From contig CM049309.1 in the NCBI GenBank assembly GCA_026874595.1, positions 42,735,079 through 42,799,078 on the forward strand: a stretch of 64,000 bases of DNA. Direction: 5' to 3'. Shown here in pieces: positions 1 to 11,962 of this stretch. This DNA is from Sipunculus nudus. Lineage: Eukaryota > Annelida > Sipuncula > Golfingiida > Sipunculidae. Position 1 is the stretch's first letter, and each line of letters opens with the position of its first letter. A model generated the notes under the pieces. That model was not told where the DNA came from, did no database searches, and saw nothing but the letters and a program-made list of their open reading frames with translations. A program made the position numbers and the translations under genes.

Positions 1-880
1 TAACAGCTCGGCGGGCCTGAACTTGTGGCCAGTCTCAGATATTACATAACATGGCTGAGGGTGGAGCGCCTGAACATGTGATCTTCTAATAGTCACTGCA
101 TAGGTTGTATCTGGCTCTGTCAACAGCTGGGTATAGCTTTAATTCATAACTCATTGAAAGAATGCATGAGTTGTGCTCATCATAGATGAGCCAAAAAGCA
201 CTGGCTAGTTTAGATGAATGCATTAGCAAAGCAGAATCAGATAAAAAGCAAGATGCTCATCTGAGACCATGACATACAGCTGACTCTCTCTGCAGTTTCA
301 TAGCCTTCCCCCTTTCAGTTAATTAGCTGATCGTCACTGAACAGGATTAATCTCTTTGTCAAATAAAAGGTGTGAACTGTGGTGAGCAAATACTGTCCTC
401 CAGGTAGTGCAGCTAGTGACCAATAGTGTAACATACTAGGTCTTAAGTATATGTATTAAGCATACATACCTAATAGAAACTGATTGCTTTATGCTAGAGT
501 TTTAATTATATATTTCCGTATATATGGCAACATATGCATGGAAAATATGTTTAAACTTTAATTATGTAAATTATGTTAGCTAAACATCTGAATAGGATGA
601 ATTTATAATTACTTTAAATTTTTAAAGGGAACACAAAGGCAGCATTTCATTAGTGTGTCTGACATTTCCACTTTCTGTGCTGTAAACATTTGTATTTTTT
701 AAAGTAGAAATTCTTGAAAAATAAAAAAAAAAATGAAAATTCTGTGACACTCCGTCCTTACCAGCGAAAAAAAAACTGGAAAAGTCATACCATCAACAAA
801 CATGGTAATGCTGTCTGATCACAAAAGATGGTCATTCCTTATAAATAAATGAAAATAAATCATAATTTTTTTTAGTCAGC
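1..880. other. AT-rich non-coding DNA, nothing recognised
   Basis: AT-rich sequence with short A and T runs. I see no credible exon, RNA gene or bounded repeat. Either intergenic or intronic. Confidence 0.5.
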
Positions 881-884
881 TACC

Positions 885-1112
885 TGCGGGTTGAATGTGG
901 GCTGACCTTTTTGGTAAAACTGGGGGGCCAGGCGGACGCAGACTGCAACCTAAACTTGCGGGGCGGGTGCGGGGCGTTTTTTTAAGGTGCAGTGCGGTGC
1001 GGGGCAGTGCGTGGCGGGTTTCAACAACTGCGGGGCAGAGCGGTTGCGGGCTGAGGGTTTGTTTTGCGGGGCGGGTGCGGGCTCTTAATTCCGGTCTGCG
1101 CAGGGCTCTAAT
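885..1112 (+). repeat. G-rich degenerate repeat block
   Basis: A sharply bounded GC-rich island in AT-rich surroundings, built from imperfect repeats of the type GCGGGGCGGGTGCGGGG, with many runs of three to four G on the + strand. It abuts the left end of the MITE that starts near 1113. Repeated G runs make G-quadruplex formation plausible. The open frame of about 91 codons across it is low-complexity (many G and R) and not a believable protein. It may be the internal part or remnant of a transposon. Confidence 0.6.
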
Positions 1113-1552
1113 ATACTGTGGTTGGCTTTATATTCGCGAGGCTGTAATTTCGCGATTTCTTAATTTTTAATGTTTCGCAAGGGTTTCATTTTCGCGATCT
1201 TACCAGAGCCTATATCAAATCTTTGGTAAAGCCATACCTGTGTGTATTATAAAATAAGAATAAGTCATGAGTTTGTGATATTCTACTCATATAACGATGG
1301 TCCCGAACACACAGCACAGGAAGTTTAGTTCAAATTTAAGGTAACGTTTTCCCCATACCTGCATGGATGTAATTTATTATAAAAATTGTTTCACTGTTCT
1401 AACCTATTCACATACAAGTATTGGTTTCACTCAATAAGATGGACATACTCAATTGACCAATAATTCCCGAGGGTTTCATTTTCGCGATTATTTCCCATTC
1501 GCGAATATAGCGAAATTATAACCCGCGCGAACAAAAAGGCAACCACAGTATA
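1113..1552. mobile_element. MITE, family A copy 1 (TIR TATACTGTGGTTG)
   Basis: The left end reads TATACTGTGGTTGGCTTTAT and the right end reads AAGGCAACCACAGTATAT, which is its inverse complement apart from one or two bases. Subterminal blocks rich in TCGCGA (around 1133, 1156, 1194, 1484, 1500) are also arranged in opposite orientations. Length is about 440 bp with no coding potential, so this is a non-autonomous DNA transposon. The second copy lies at 57607-58062. The terminal TA may be part of a TA target duplication, as in Tc1/mariner or related groups, but superfamily is not certain. Confidence 0.7.
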
Positions 1553-2615
1553 TATGTTGTCATAACTTTGATTAATTCCCACTGCGAGTTAGTATTGATT
1601 AATATTGTATTTGGATTGTCGTCTCGGGTTATACTATTGTAAAAATTGTTGATTCTCCGCTCGGTGGAGGAAATAAAGTTAACAGCTGTACAACCAATAC
1701 ATGATTGCATGCGCAGCTCCGCATGCAGAATCTTGACGTTTCGTCAAAGACAGGTCATGATATCTGAATTTTCCACGCATCGTGCAAATTAAACCTGAAA
1801 TATAAATTAAGGCTATAAACGCCTATATGTGTAAGCTAATGCCATAGGTATGTATAGAACATAGAACATAGGCCTATTTGTACCAGATTTGAAATAATGT
1901 ATATACTTCATGGTTAATTTCGATATGAATTTAAAACAACTTTTGGATTTATTTTAGATAGGTCTATAGGGTTTTTTGCCAGTTCTGCTTCCTCAATTCT
2001 CATTCAAAGGACAATAATTTATTTTTATCAATAACACAAGTGTATGGCCAATACTTGTCTCTCAAGTGTAACCCCATGGCGCAATACGGATGACATATTA
2101 ATACTAATACGTTAACACCCATGGTTTATTCAGTGTTTACAAAAGATTCGCGGCACATCAATCAGTTTAAAGCAGCCTATACTGCTGCAGCTGTGTCATT
2201 GAACCTTAATTAAGCTTGTAATGTAAATAAAATTCAGTTAAACCATCTAAATGATGCGACAGTTATCCGATTCAAGTCTTTTTTAACATTTTCCCTTCCA
2301 ATAACTCGCTTAATTGTGTTCATGGCACTGTGAATGTTCGGTTATTGACAAGCCAGTGCATGCATGTTATAAATTAAATGTCCGGGATCGACAGTGACAG
2401 TGGCCGACAGTCCGGGCCATGCAGGAACAACGCTAAATATCAGATCAATTACCTAATTTCTAATGGGTTTAGTTATCACAATTGGTTCCGTGATGTATAG
2501 TGCGAATGCATGACAACAGTCAGATTGAATAGTGGCCTAGTATTCTGTATGGTGACTTTTTTCATGATTCCGGGTCAGGGGTCGCGTCTTGACAGATGTT
2601 TTCATTTCAGTGAGT
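1553..2615. other. Non-coding DNA, nothing recognised
   Basis: No exon, RNA gene or clear repeat was found by reading both strands. Confidence 0.45.
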
Positions 2616-2618
2616 GAC

Positions 2619-2675
<57 letters not shown>

Positions 2676-2684
2676 CATATATAT

Positions 2685-2738
<54 letters not shown>

Positions 2739-2740
2739 GT
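2616..2740. repeat. Compound microsatellite (AT)n-(TAA)n
   Basis: About 50 bp of (AT)n, a short interruption near 2670-2690, then about 50 bp of (AAT)n. Likely polymorphic in length. Confidence 0.95.
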
Positions 2741-3530
2741 TTTTTTTTAACATTTTTTAAAGTGTGGGGTATTCATATTCCCCCCTCACACGGTTTGGAA
2801 AATTTTTTTTTAAAAATATGCATTTTCAGAGCAATATGTTGAACAATTGCAGATTTTTATCACATGCTGCACCACACAAAAAAAATTATTAAATACTTAA
2901 TTTACAGAATCATGTGTGCAAATTGATAATATTATACCCTAATATATATAGTCTTCTTCAAATCTTAGTAAAACTTCAGATCCGTTACTGGGTTTTTAAT
3001 TTTATTCAAAACCATATACCGGGCGTGCATGGTATGAAGCTTAAAACAAATAATGGCCTACTGAGAGTCAATATATACCATTTTCAAACTTAGTTGAAGT
3101 TAAAGTTATAATTGTCAAATAAATATTATCATGAACAATTAATTACAGAAAATGACCTGATGACTGATAATTTATATATAAATACACATTTAGCAACATA
3201 AAAAAATGTTATATTCTAAAGCAGACATCTCTGTAAGGTTATCAGTTAAAATATTACGCATTCAAGTAGGCCTATAGGCTAAAATTCCAACCGTTCTCAC
3301 TCATATGAACTACTTTGTATTTAATTCCCTTACCTGCATGTATAAATCACACAAAAATTACCTTTATGACTAATCACACTCAATTAAGAAATGAAGTCAC
3401 AGTTGTTTTCACGTGAGACAGGACTAGGCCTAGACTGAGAAGAAATACAATGGATTTTCCATTCAAATTATTGGAATTTACCTCATTTCACAAAGAAAGG
3501 TCCTCCTCGCTCCCCCGTCTCCAAAGCCTA
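2741..3530. other. Non-coding DNA, nothing recognised
   Basis: AT-rich sequence without a supported feature. Confidence 0.45.
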
Positions 3531-3531
3531 C

Positions 3532-3585
<54 letters not shown>

Positions 3586-3602
3586 GTGTGTGTGTGTGTG
3601 TT
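3531..3602. repeat. Compound microsatellite (TA)n-(TG)n
   Basis: About 50 bp of (TA)n followed by about 20 bp of (TG)n. It lies immediately upstream of the candidate promoter and 5'UTR region. Confidence 0.95.
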
Positions 3603-3930
3603 TCACAGTGGAGATTACAATCAAGTAGGATTGGAAATTCCACAAGAGGAGGTCACAATTTGGATCTCTACTCGGCTCGAGTCAGGGAGAAATTCACGGC
3701 GGGGAAGAATTTCGGAATAGCCCCCAATTAATGAGGGTAAAAATAGTGGAACAGCCCTATGAGGCGTCTCCATTCAGATGAGTGCAGAACGATCGTGTTG
3801 GATCAGATCACCGTCAAAAGATAATTTAATCGTTCATGTAGGACTGTCTCTGTAAAATGATTTGAAAACTGGAAAAGATATTGAAACCTTCACATCCGAA
3901 TCGACAAAGTATTGGAGTATTTTAAATCAG
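3603..3930 (+). other. Candidate promoter and non-coding first exon (5'UTR)
   Basis: This stretch is less AT-rich than its surroundings and ends in the near-perfect splice donor CAG|GTAAGAG, with the exon end at 3930. The first coding exon of the membrane-protein gene (45140-45256) has a splice acceptor 10 bases before its first ATG, so a non-coding upstream exon must exist. This is the best candidate I noticed, implying an intron of about 41.2 kb. The transcription start cannot be placed; somewhere near 3780-3850 is a guess. It could equally be a chance donor or belong to another gene. Confidence 0.3.
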
Positions 3931-4226
3931 GTAAGAGCATCCCATTTCATGATTGTGTATTTTCTGTCTTGAACTGCTGCTACGGAAGCCTTCGTGGACC
4001 TGTGTCAGTGTATGTGTTCTGTGTATTGTCTGTTTGCTGTGGATCCATATGGGAACACCCTCAGTTATCGCTCAATGTATACCCCAGAATTATTTTTCGC
4101 AGCTTCAGTCTGCCGTCATAATTGATTAAGTCGTCAACGTAAAACAAAATATTACTTGTTAAAAGATTCTACCCTGAAACCATGTAAATTTATTTTAAAT
4201 GTCATGACAGATCCGAATAGAAGTTT

Positions 4227-5858
4227 GGAAGTGGCTAAACAACCGGCAGGGTGCCGGCAGTTTAGTCCACAGGCTAAACAGCTGGCAGGGGAAATTGACC
4301 TTGCCAGCAGTCTACCCTACTTGTTGCTGCAGTCTTGCAGCGCTGACATATATAGTAAACAATACAAGCGCTGCAGCCTCTGGCGGGGAGAGTCTATACT
4401 ATCTAAGTTTGTACGGATCCGTACAGACCCTCAGACACGTATATGCCTTGTGAAGCGTGAGGACACCAAACAAACCCCACATATTATAATTATTACAGAT
4501 GCTTAGACTCCGTTGGGACCAAAACTTTTGCTGGATGATCAGCATTAATAAAGTATGCGCACTTACTCTGGATGAAGTCAGACATTGCATCGTCTCTGTC
4601 TGGCCGATGGCGCTTTCCGGTTGGAACAACCAATAGGAATTTAGCATCATTGACAACAAGCGATGTATGATGGGAAGGATGCTTATGAAAATATGGTCTA
4701 TCCTAGTGCACGGCACTGGCATTCCTGGGACAAGCCCCCCTGAATTCATCTTTTGCATAGATTGCCCACCTAATTTGCATGGGATTCCTTTTCCGGCGGT
4801 GTCCAGTTGGCATGCATCATCTGAACCCCGGCAGTTCAAAGGATAAAAAAACATTTACAGGCGCACATAAAGGTGATATATCGATTTAATTTGATACACA
4901 AAAAGTTTATTTCTATATATAAATACAAGATTGTTTCTCTATCGCACAACAAGCAGTGGTAATTCATGTTACAGGTCCTTCAATGAACGGCAGGGTGAAC
5001 TCTCACCGCCAGACGGTCGGACTCCGTATCACAGATAAATGGAGTCCGTACGTGGCAGACTACCCTACTCGCTAAACTGCCGACAAATTAATGTGTGCTC
5101 TATTAAGACTATTTCAGTCTATTTCAGTGTTATACTAATACTCTGTACTTTCCATTTTCATTATTATTTGGACAATGAGCTGACAATATAGTGATGACTT
5201 ACCAAATTATCTATTTTGCTGGTCTATATGTAATAAGTATGTTGAGTAATAATGAGTAGGTATTAAAAGTACACATTTGTGATATTTATTATTTACAGGG
5301 TACTTTTATATAAATTTTCTGATATAAATTGTAATATTTACAAGATAGTTTATAGATTTTGTCATAAAAATATACCAGAAATGTGAATGTGTGTCCAGAG
5401 ACTGTTTATAGTTTATACACTAGTGTGCTTATGAGCAAACAAATAATTAGTGAGTGAAAACAAACTCAGGTTATGTCAAATTAATTGCCAAAGGATCAGC
5501 TAATTACTTGATCAAAAGTATAATCACACAATCTTACACCACACCCAATTAAAGTTGCTGAGCCTAGCTATTGTGTTGTGAAATGATGCAAGAAATATTC
5601 ACACCAAATAGCATTTCTTAAGAAAAGGCTATCAAAATATCTAATTATGGTAAGTCAGCACTATATTGTCAGCTGATTGTCAAAATAATAATGAAAAGTA
5701 CAGAGAATCACACTGAAATAGAGCATACAATGTTACATTCATTTGCCAACAGTTCAGCCAGTGGGCTATAGACTCAAGGGCAAGGTCAGTATTCCCTGCC
5801 GGCTGTTTAGCCTGTGGACTAAACTGCCGGCAAACCTGCCGGCTGTTTAGCCACTTCC
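4227..5858. mobile_element. Foldback/Mutator-like element with 9-bp target duplication
   Basis: The left end (from GGAAGTGGCTAAACA) and right end (TGTTTAGCCACTTCC) are inverted repeats that match for about 90 bp, including GCCGGCAGTTTAGTCCACAG. Immediately outside, TAGAAGTTT occurs at 4218-4226 and 5859-5867, a perfect 9-bp target duplication. Symmetry continues inward: 5070-5222 pairs with about 5625-5760 (for example GCTGACAATATAGTG against CACTATATTGTCAGC). Without the nested insertion at 4322-5069 the element would be about 884 bp with arms near 240 bp. Long arms and 9-bp duplications fit Mutator-like or Foldback elements. No transposase is encoded, so it is non-autonomous. Confidence 0.8.
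4322..5054. mobile_element. Insertion nested in the foldback element, 15-bp flanking duplication
   Basis: GCAGTCTACCCTACT at 4307-4321 recurs as GCAGACTACCCTACT at 5055-5069 (14 of 15 identical). The roughly 733 bp between them interrupts the left arm of the surrounding element exactly: the right arm has no equivalent and the inverted-repeat match resumes right after the second copy. A duplication of this length is typical of retroposition, but I see no poly(A) tail, tRNA-like head or reverse transcriptase. A 151-codon minus-strand open frame inside it (4854-4399) resembles nothing I recognise. Family unknown. Confidence 0.6.
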
Positions 5859-5868
5859 TAGAAGTTTA

Positions 5869-7309
5869 GTTATAGAACCAATGGCAGTCGTTTGGGTCAT
5901 AGGTTGTGGGGCCCAGGGGCTTTGATTTCATGTATCATTGTATGCCAGATAATGCCACTGATAGGGGCCTATATCTTGTAATAACTAATCTGATCTTGGA
6001 GTGACTGGAGGATCACTCACATACTGTCTCGACTAGCCCGACACGTTATGTCAGCGCTGCACCTGCAGTTAACTGTGGTTATAACATTCCATACACAACT
6101 GTGAGATTTAACATATATCCACTGATTATTGTTCAGTACATCTGTGTGTAATGTATATTTGACCACTATAAAACATTAATGTTCTGTTCTCAGCCCGATT
6201 TTGCACCAAGGAAGTAAAATTGTTAACATAATAGTACACAGGCCTAAAGCCTTATACAGGAATGCCACCAAATGCAAGATGTCTACCGGGGCTGTTGATG
6301 CTTCAATTCTCTCTGGACAAATTATATCAGCTGTTGATGTTACGGGTGCTTCATGCTTTCCAGAATGGCTATTTTTTATTACAGGCCTTTTGACATACAA
6401 CATAACATAAACATTGGTTTGTTAAAACCATAGGAAATATTTTTATTCAATTTCCTTTCTTAGAGTAACAGATCGTATCGTGCTATAACACCAGTTAGCC
6501 CTTTGGTGAGCGGCGATGCAACAGAAATGTGAAACCTGTTGCGTTGCCGTCGGCGGCAAGAAATGGAGAAGTAAGAGGCAGACAAAATGAGTGGCAAAAT
6601 TAAGATACAAGCAGCTGGACATAAAACGCTTTCTGTTTACAGAATTGTTGTGCCTGCGTGAGTTATTGTAGTATTTCTACTGTTGAGCTCTGATCTCTTA
6701 GATAGTAAACCTTGAAGTTGAACATCAGGTCTACTGACAGAAGTGTCAATTGAACTTAAATTAGCTGAGAACTAGGTATGTTGACTCAGTGACTGTTTTG
6801 TTGTACTGTATCACTCAATGTAAAGTTTCTTTATAAAGAAAAAAAAACAGAAAATATCTCATTTATAAGTTTCCAAACGTTTACATATGTCCTGATCCAA
6901 TAAAAAAATTGAAACCTAATTCCTACCAGGGACAGACTAATATATTGTGAATTAATGTAGGAATCCATTGTAAAATCATATTCAATTATTGAAAGATAAA
7001 AAATGGCCGATTATTGATTATTAATCATTTATTTTATGTTACCCTCTGTTACTGTGAAATATGCTGTATGGAATTCTACCTTAAACATTGACCAAGTAAA
7101 TTCAGGCTAACTTGTACATAAAGCTAAAAGGACAAGGAAAAAGCCAACTTGTTGACTGATAAGAAAAGTATTTCATCTGGAAAATATGACTTCTTTGGAT
7201 GTACATACATAATCATTTGTGATTTAATATGCAAAAATTTTGCATACAAACAGTTTAATCAAAATCTATGAAAGTTAAGACTGATAATCAATTTAATGGC
7301 ACACAACTA

Positions 7310-7310
<1 letters not shown>
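5869..7310. other. Non-coding DNA, nothing recognised
   Basis: Only unsupported short open frames (for example overlapping ones on both strands around 6176-6410). No bounded repeat was seen. Confidence 0.45.

Positions 7311-7311
<1 letters not shown>

Positions 7312-7345
<34 letters not shown>
7312..7345. repeat. (TA)n microsatellite
   Basis: A run of TA dinucleotides with one interruption, directly adjoining the GGGAAGAATGGGAAT repeat. Confidence 0.9.
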
Positions 7346-7560
7346 GTCCAGGGAAGAATGAGAATCTGGGAAGATCCAGAATCTTCCTGGAAAGAGTGGG
7401 AATTCCCATTTTCCCCAGGAAAATTGAGAATTCTCATTTCTCCATGGGAAGAATGGGAATCATTTCATACTATCACTTGATTCTCATTTTTCCTGGGACA
7501 GTTGAGAATTATGTTTTTTCCTGGGAAGAATGGGAATTCTCATTATTCCCAGCTTTTTAT
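7346..7560. repeat. Degenerate minisatellite, CCTGGGAAGAATGGGAAT motif
   Basis: Five to six imperfect units built from TCCTGGGAA, GAATGGGAATTCTCA and runs of T. Both orientations of the GGGAAT/ATTCTC core occur, so the block can fold on itself. A degraded unit is seen near 7858-7892. No coding potential. Confidence 0.7.
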
Positions 7561-7569
7561 TATCTGACA

Positions 7570-8905
7570 ACTTCATCTCCAGAACCTGTCCTAGCTACTA
7601 TTAAATTTAAAATAATAATATTACAAAAACATGAAGTAACTTGTTATATCTATAACAATTATCACAACTTACACTTTTAGGCTTCATATTGTATTCACAT
7701 GATACTGTTTTAGGTGAGTGTATATATATTTTTAAAACTACTTAAAGAGTTCAGAATTAGCTTGAAAGAAAGATAAATAAAGTCTCTTTTGGAAAAAGAA
7801 GTAAGATAAAGATAAAAATGAAAAAAAATAAGAGTTATGATTTAATTTAAACCATTCCTGTTCTTCCCAGGATAAATTGAATTCTCATCTTTAGATATAT
7901 AAATATATAGACATAGATATAGATGAAATTTTAAGTAAATGTCAAACATTGTGATCCAGTATCAGCAGTGAATGGATACATGGACATCTGTCAGTTGATA
8001 CTAATACAGTATTTAAGTTTTAACGCAGTCAGATACACTGGTGTATCATTACACTTCATTTACCCTTTTTATCAGTTGATAGTTTCGACAGTGGCTCAGC
8101 GATATTTGTGCCTTTTATAAGAAGCATTAAAAGCAAATCAAGTAATCTTCTAATGTGTTACTTGCTGAACAGTGACCAACATGTGTTAATGCAGTATTAT
8201 TTCTAGGCTTAGCCTGTATATATATGTGGGATTAATTATGAAAACTGTGCTCATTTAACTGCATTTAAGTGTTATTTGAATTACATCTTTGTGCAGAAGG
8301 TAATTATGTGCTATTTATGTGCAACTTGATTCATTCCTGATGTAAATTATAATTGAGTCCCCATTAATTAGCTGGATTTGCTGGTTGATATATTGTTTGT
8401 CTGCAGGGATAGGTGTCTGTAATGGGGACAGTACTACAGCTCCCCAGCTGGTCTAAATATATCTTTAGATGTACAGTCTCCAATAAGTCACTGCAGGGGG
8501 GAGGTACCCAAGAAATCTAATGGTAGTACTCAAAGTTGGATTTTATCCGGATAAAAATATTAAAACCAGGAGAATCTATTATCCTGGGTTTTATTTATTT
8601 TGTCATTTTTTCTCGAAATTAAACTTGATCAAAATGAGACTTACCTGGTAAAATTTAAATATATAATTATGCAAATCTGGATGAATAACTACGTAAGTTT
8701 TATAAATACTGTATGAAATACCGTTAGTATAACACATATACAAAATGTTAAATTGATATATTTAGAACTCAATTGTGATTCACTGCTTGATAAAAATGTT
8801 GTTCAGAAATCTCTAATGTTCCCAGTAGCATATTGTAATTTACAACTTTTGTCGCATCAAATTATTTTTGAAGTTGGATTAAAATGGAGCAAACTGATAA
8901 TTGTA
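7570..8905. other. Non-coding DNA, nothing recognised
   Basis: AT-rich; no supported exon or bounded element apart from the short minisatellite echo near 7858-7892. Confidence 0.45.
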
Positions 8906-8909
8906 TTAT

Positions 8910-10530
8910 TAGCTCAGCTGACTGTAGGTCACCTGAGCTATAGTGATCACTCTTTGTCTGCCCACCGTCCTGCCGTCTGTCCGTTAACAAGGCACAAATC
9001 CTAACCACTGGACCTGGAATCTACTCACTGTACATCCAGAGAGGTCCATGATAAGATTTCTTGGAAACCTGGAATTAGGTCTCTGTTACCAATATTCTTC
9101 AAGCTATGGGGCTCCGAAGTACACCCAAGAATAATGAAAAATTTGATACAAAAGCTCAAATATCTGAACAACTAATGCATTGATTACCTTGATTTTTTTG
9201 CATGGATATTAATCATGGAGTGTTTCATCAGTTTCTGCAGACTTGTGAAGCCACCTGTATTTTTTAATTTTTTTTACAATTTCTTTTCTCTAATTTTGAT
9301 ACCTCAAAAGATGCCGTCATCTGGTAACAGGGCACAAATTGTAACCGCTGGACCTGGAATCTTCTTACTTTACATCCAGAGAGGTCCATGAAAAATCTCC
9401 TTGGAAACTTAGAGTTAAGTCTCTGTTCCCGATTTTTATCAAAGTTATGGGGCTCAGAAGTACACCCCCGAATAATGAAAAATTTGATACAAAAGCTCAA
9501 ATATCTGAACAACTAATGCATTGATCACCTTGATTTTTTGCATGGGTATTAATCATGGAGTGTTTCATCAAGTTCTGCAGACTTGTAAAGCCACCTGTAT
9601 TTTTTAATTTTTTTTTACAATTTCTTTTCTCTAATTTTGATACCTCAAAAGATGCCGTCATCTAGTAACAGGGCACAAATTGTAACCGCTGGACCTGGAA
9701 TCTTCTTACTTTACATCCAGAGAGGTCCATGAAAAATCTCCTTGGAAACTTAGAATTGAGTCTCTGTTACCCATATTCTTCAAGCTATGGGGCTCAGAAG
9801 TACCCCCCAGAATAATGAAAAATTTGATACAAAAGCTCAAGTATCTGAACAACTAATGCATTGATCACCATGATTTTTTGCATGGATAATTTTGGATATT
9901 GATCATGGAGTGTTTTATCAGTTCTTGCAGACTGGTGGCACCACCTGGAATTTTTAAAAGTTTTGACACATTTTTTTTCTCTATTTTTGAGACCTTCAAA
10001 GATGCGGTCGTCCGTTAACAAGGCACAGATTGTAACCATTGGTCCTAGAATCTTCTAACTTGACATCCAGGGAGGTCTGTGAAAAATATCCTTGGAAACT
10101 TGAAATTAGATATCTGTTACCTATATACTCTGAGCTATGGAGCTTATAAGCACCCCTCAGAATAATTGAACATTTGATACCAAAGCAGGGCACAAATCAT
10201 AACCATTGGGCTCAGAATCTCCTAACTTGATATCCTGAGAGTTCCTCAAAAGTTCTCCATAGAAGCCTGAAATTTGGTCACTGTGACCTGTATTCTCAGG
10301 GTTTTGGGGTATGTTTGAGCACCCCAGAAAGAATGCAAAATACACATAAATTGCCAGATTCTTCATAAAAGGCTGGTTTGATGGTCATCAAATTTGTTTT
10401 GCTTATTGGTCTTGATGAACTTAAGCTAATATGCATGAAAAATGATGCCACCTATTTTAATTAGTTGTCTGTGCAAGGACATATTATCAACATGTCAGTC
10501 GGCTGAGCGTGATGACCCTTGGGTCACTTG
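8910..10530 (+). mobile_element. Helentron/HINE-like element, family 1 (AGCTCAGCTGAC), subtype A
   Basis: The 5' end AGCTCAGCTGACTGTAGGTC is followed by a short (CCGTC)-rich stretch. Then come three close monomers of about 343 bp, marked by a shared TTTGATACAAAAGCTCAA at about 9138, 9481 and 9824, and a more diverged fourth. The 3' end carries GGCTGAGC, the inverse of the 5' AGCTCAGC, then the hairpin TGACCC-TT-GGGTCA, then CTTG at 10530 followed by TT. Subterminal inverted repeats, internal tandem repeats, a 3' hairpin and a CTTG|TT end are the hallmarks of Helentron-associated non-autonomous elements. No Rep/helicase is present. Boundaries are good to a few bases. Confidence 0.7.
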
Positions 10531-11715
10531 TTAAATATAATTCATTCATTGTGTCACCACAAATGCATATTTATAAGGATGTTTCACTTCACAAGGGTTA
10601 CTGTTGAAGTGTTTTTAGCGGCGTTTAAATTTTCAGTTTTTTTAACTTTTAGCAGGAACTACATTTGTGCTCAATTAAGAACCCACATTATTTCGATGCA
10701 GTTGTTGGGAAGACTGCAGCTTTCTTGCCTGACACACAGTGACTTGGGTCTAGAACTTTCTCTGTGCAGGGTCACTTGATTGAGGCTTCTTCAACAAGGA
10801 TGTTAGAATTGTCATGTTGTCATAAATGTTCATAACAAGTGATACCTCAGCTGAAATCCCCTCCCTTTACAGTAATTTGTAGAAACAACTGTGAAACAGA
10901 TAGCATTTTTGGACCTCAGAACCCTCCTCCCAATGGCTTTTAAGTATGCTGAGAGTCAGTTGCTATCATTATCAGCTCTGTTTGTTGCTCACACATAGGT
11001 CACTGCTTGTAGTTTGTAATCACAGTTGTTGTTCTTGAGCAATTCTACAACTTACATAGATGTCAAACAAGGTGACTTGGCGCAGTACCATTGCATCATC
11101 AAATGTGATTAATCCCAGTTAATTATTACATATTGTTTACACCCTTGCAGTCACAGAACTTGATCAGTTGCCTGTGGCATGTAGTAGTAGTAATCATGTA
11201 CGCAATTATTAGGTGGGAGTAAGGTTGCACTGCAAACCTTTTTTAAGCTTTTATAAATATTTTAATAGGATACAAAATGAATTACCTATACAGTTCAACA
11301 AAATTTTTGGATTCATATTTGTAGCACAGAAAAACAAATTTCAGATGTAGCTGATTTGGCTTCAGATGCAATAGCTGCTTCCAGAAACTCAGGATTCTGC
11401 TTGCACATCAACTGATGTGCTGTCTCTTTTTGCTCACCTGAGAATTTTTCTCCCTGAAACTTTGGATGGAAGTGATTTTTTACTGCTGTCTGGTGGGGAT
11501 TGAGAATATTGTCAATTAAGAGGTCCAGCCAAACATTACATGGATCAGCCAAAGCAGCCTTGTCACTCTGAACAACACCAGTAGCTGAAGCAAATGGTCA
11601 CAGTTGGTCAGCAAGATCACATGCTTGTTTTTTTTAAATATTTTTTTGTGGAGATAACTGCTTCCATTTTTTAGTGCTGACTTATCTAATTCTTTATTCT
11701 TAAAAGTGTCTACTG
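10531..11715. other. Non-coding DNA, nothing recognised
   Basis: Unique-looking sequence. A 79-codon minus-strand open frame near 11313-11552 is not recognisable as a protein family. Confidence 0.45.
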
Positions 11716-11719
11716 CTTG

Positions 11720-11962
11720 GGCAGGCTTTGGTGTGTAATCATTCCCTTTGCTGGGTCATAACACTGAGAGACCTCCCAAAGATGTACGTGTTTGTGTGTG
11801 GGATACACAGCTGTGGGGTACAGCCTTCCCATTAAGTCTGCAGAGCGCTCACCCTAAGTTTGGGCACACTGTGAAAATCTCACCACTCCTCAGCTGAGAT
11901 TTGAACTCATGACCTCCCAGCTTTGAGTCCTGTGCTCTACACTATGACCACAGAAGCCAGTT
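11720..11962 (-). mobile_element. tRNA-derived SINE, copy 1
   Basis: Read on the minus strand it begins GGCTTCTGTGGTCATAGTG, with an A-box-like TGGTCATAGTGTAG. About 35 bases further on is a B-box-like GAGTTCAAATCTC. This is the internal RNA polymerase III promoter layout of a tRNA gene head. The body continues through GACCCAGCAAAGGG. A diverged copy with the same layout lies at 17938-18148. It does not fold as a functional tRNA to my eye, so it is a SINE rather than a tRNA gene. Confidence 0.65.

Noticed and set aside
4399-4854. 151-codon minus-strand open frame, the longest in the window
   Set aside because: Inside an unclassified insertion, with no recognisable domain and no splice or codon-bias support.
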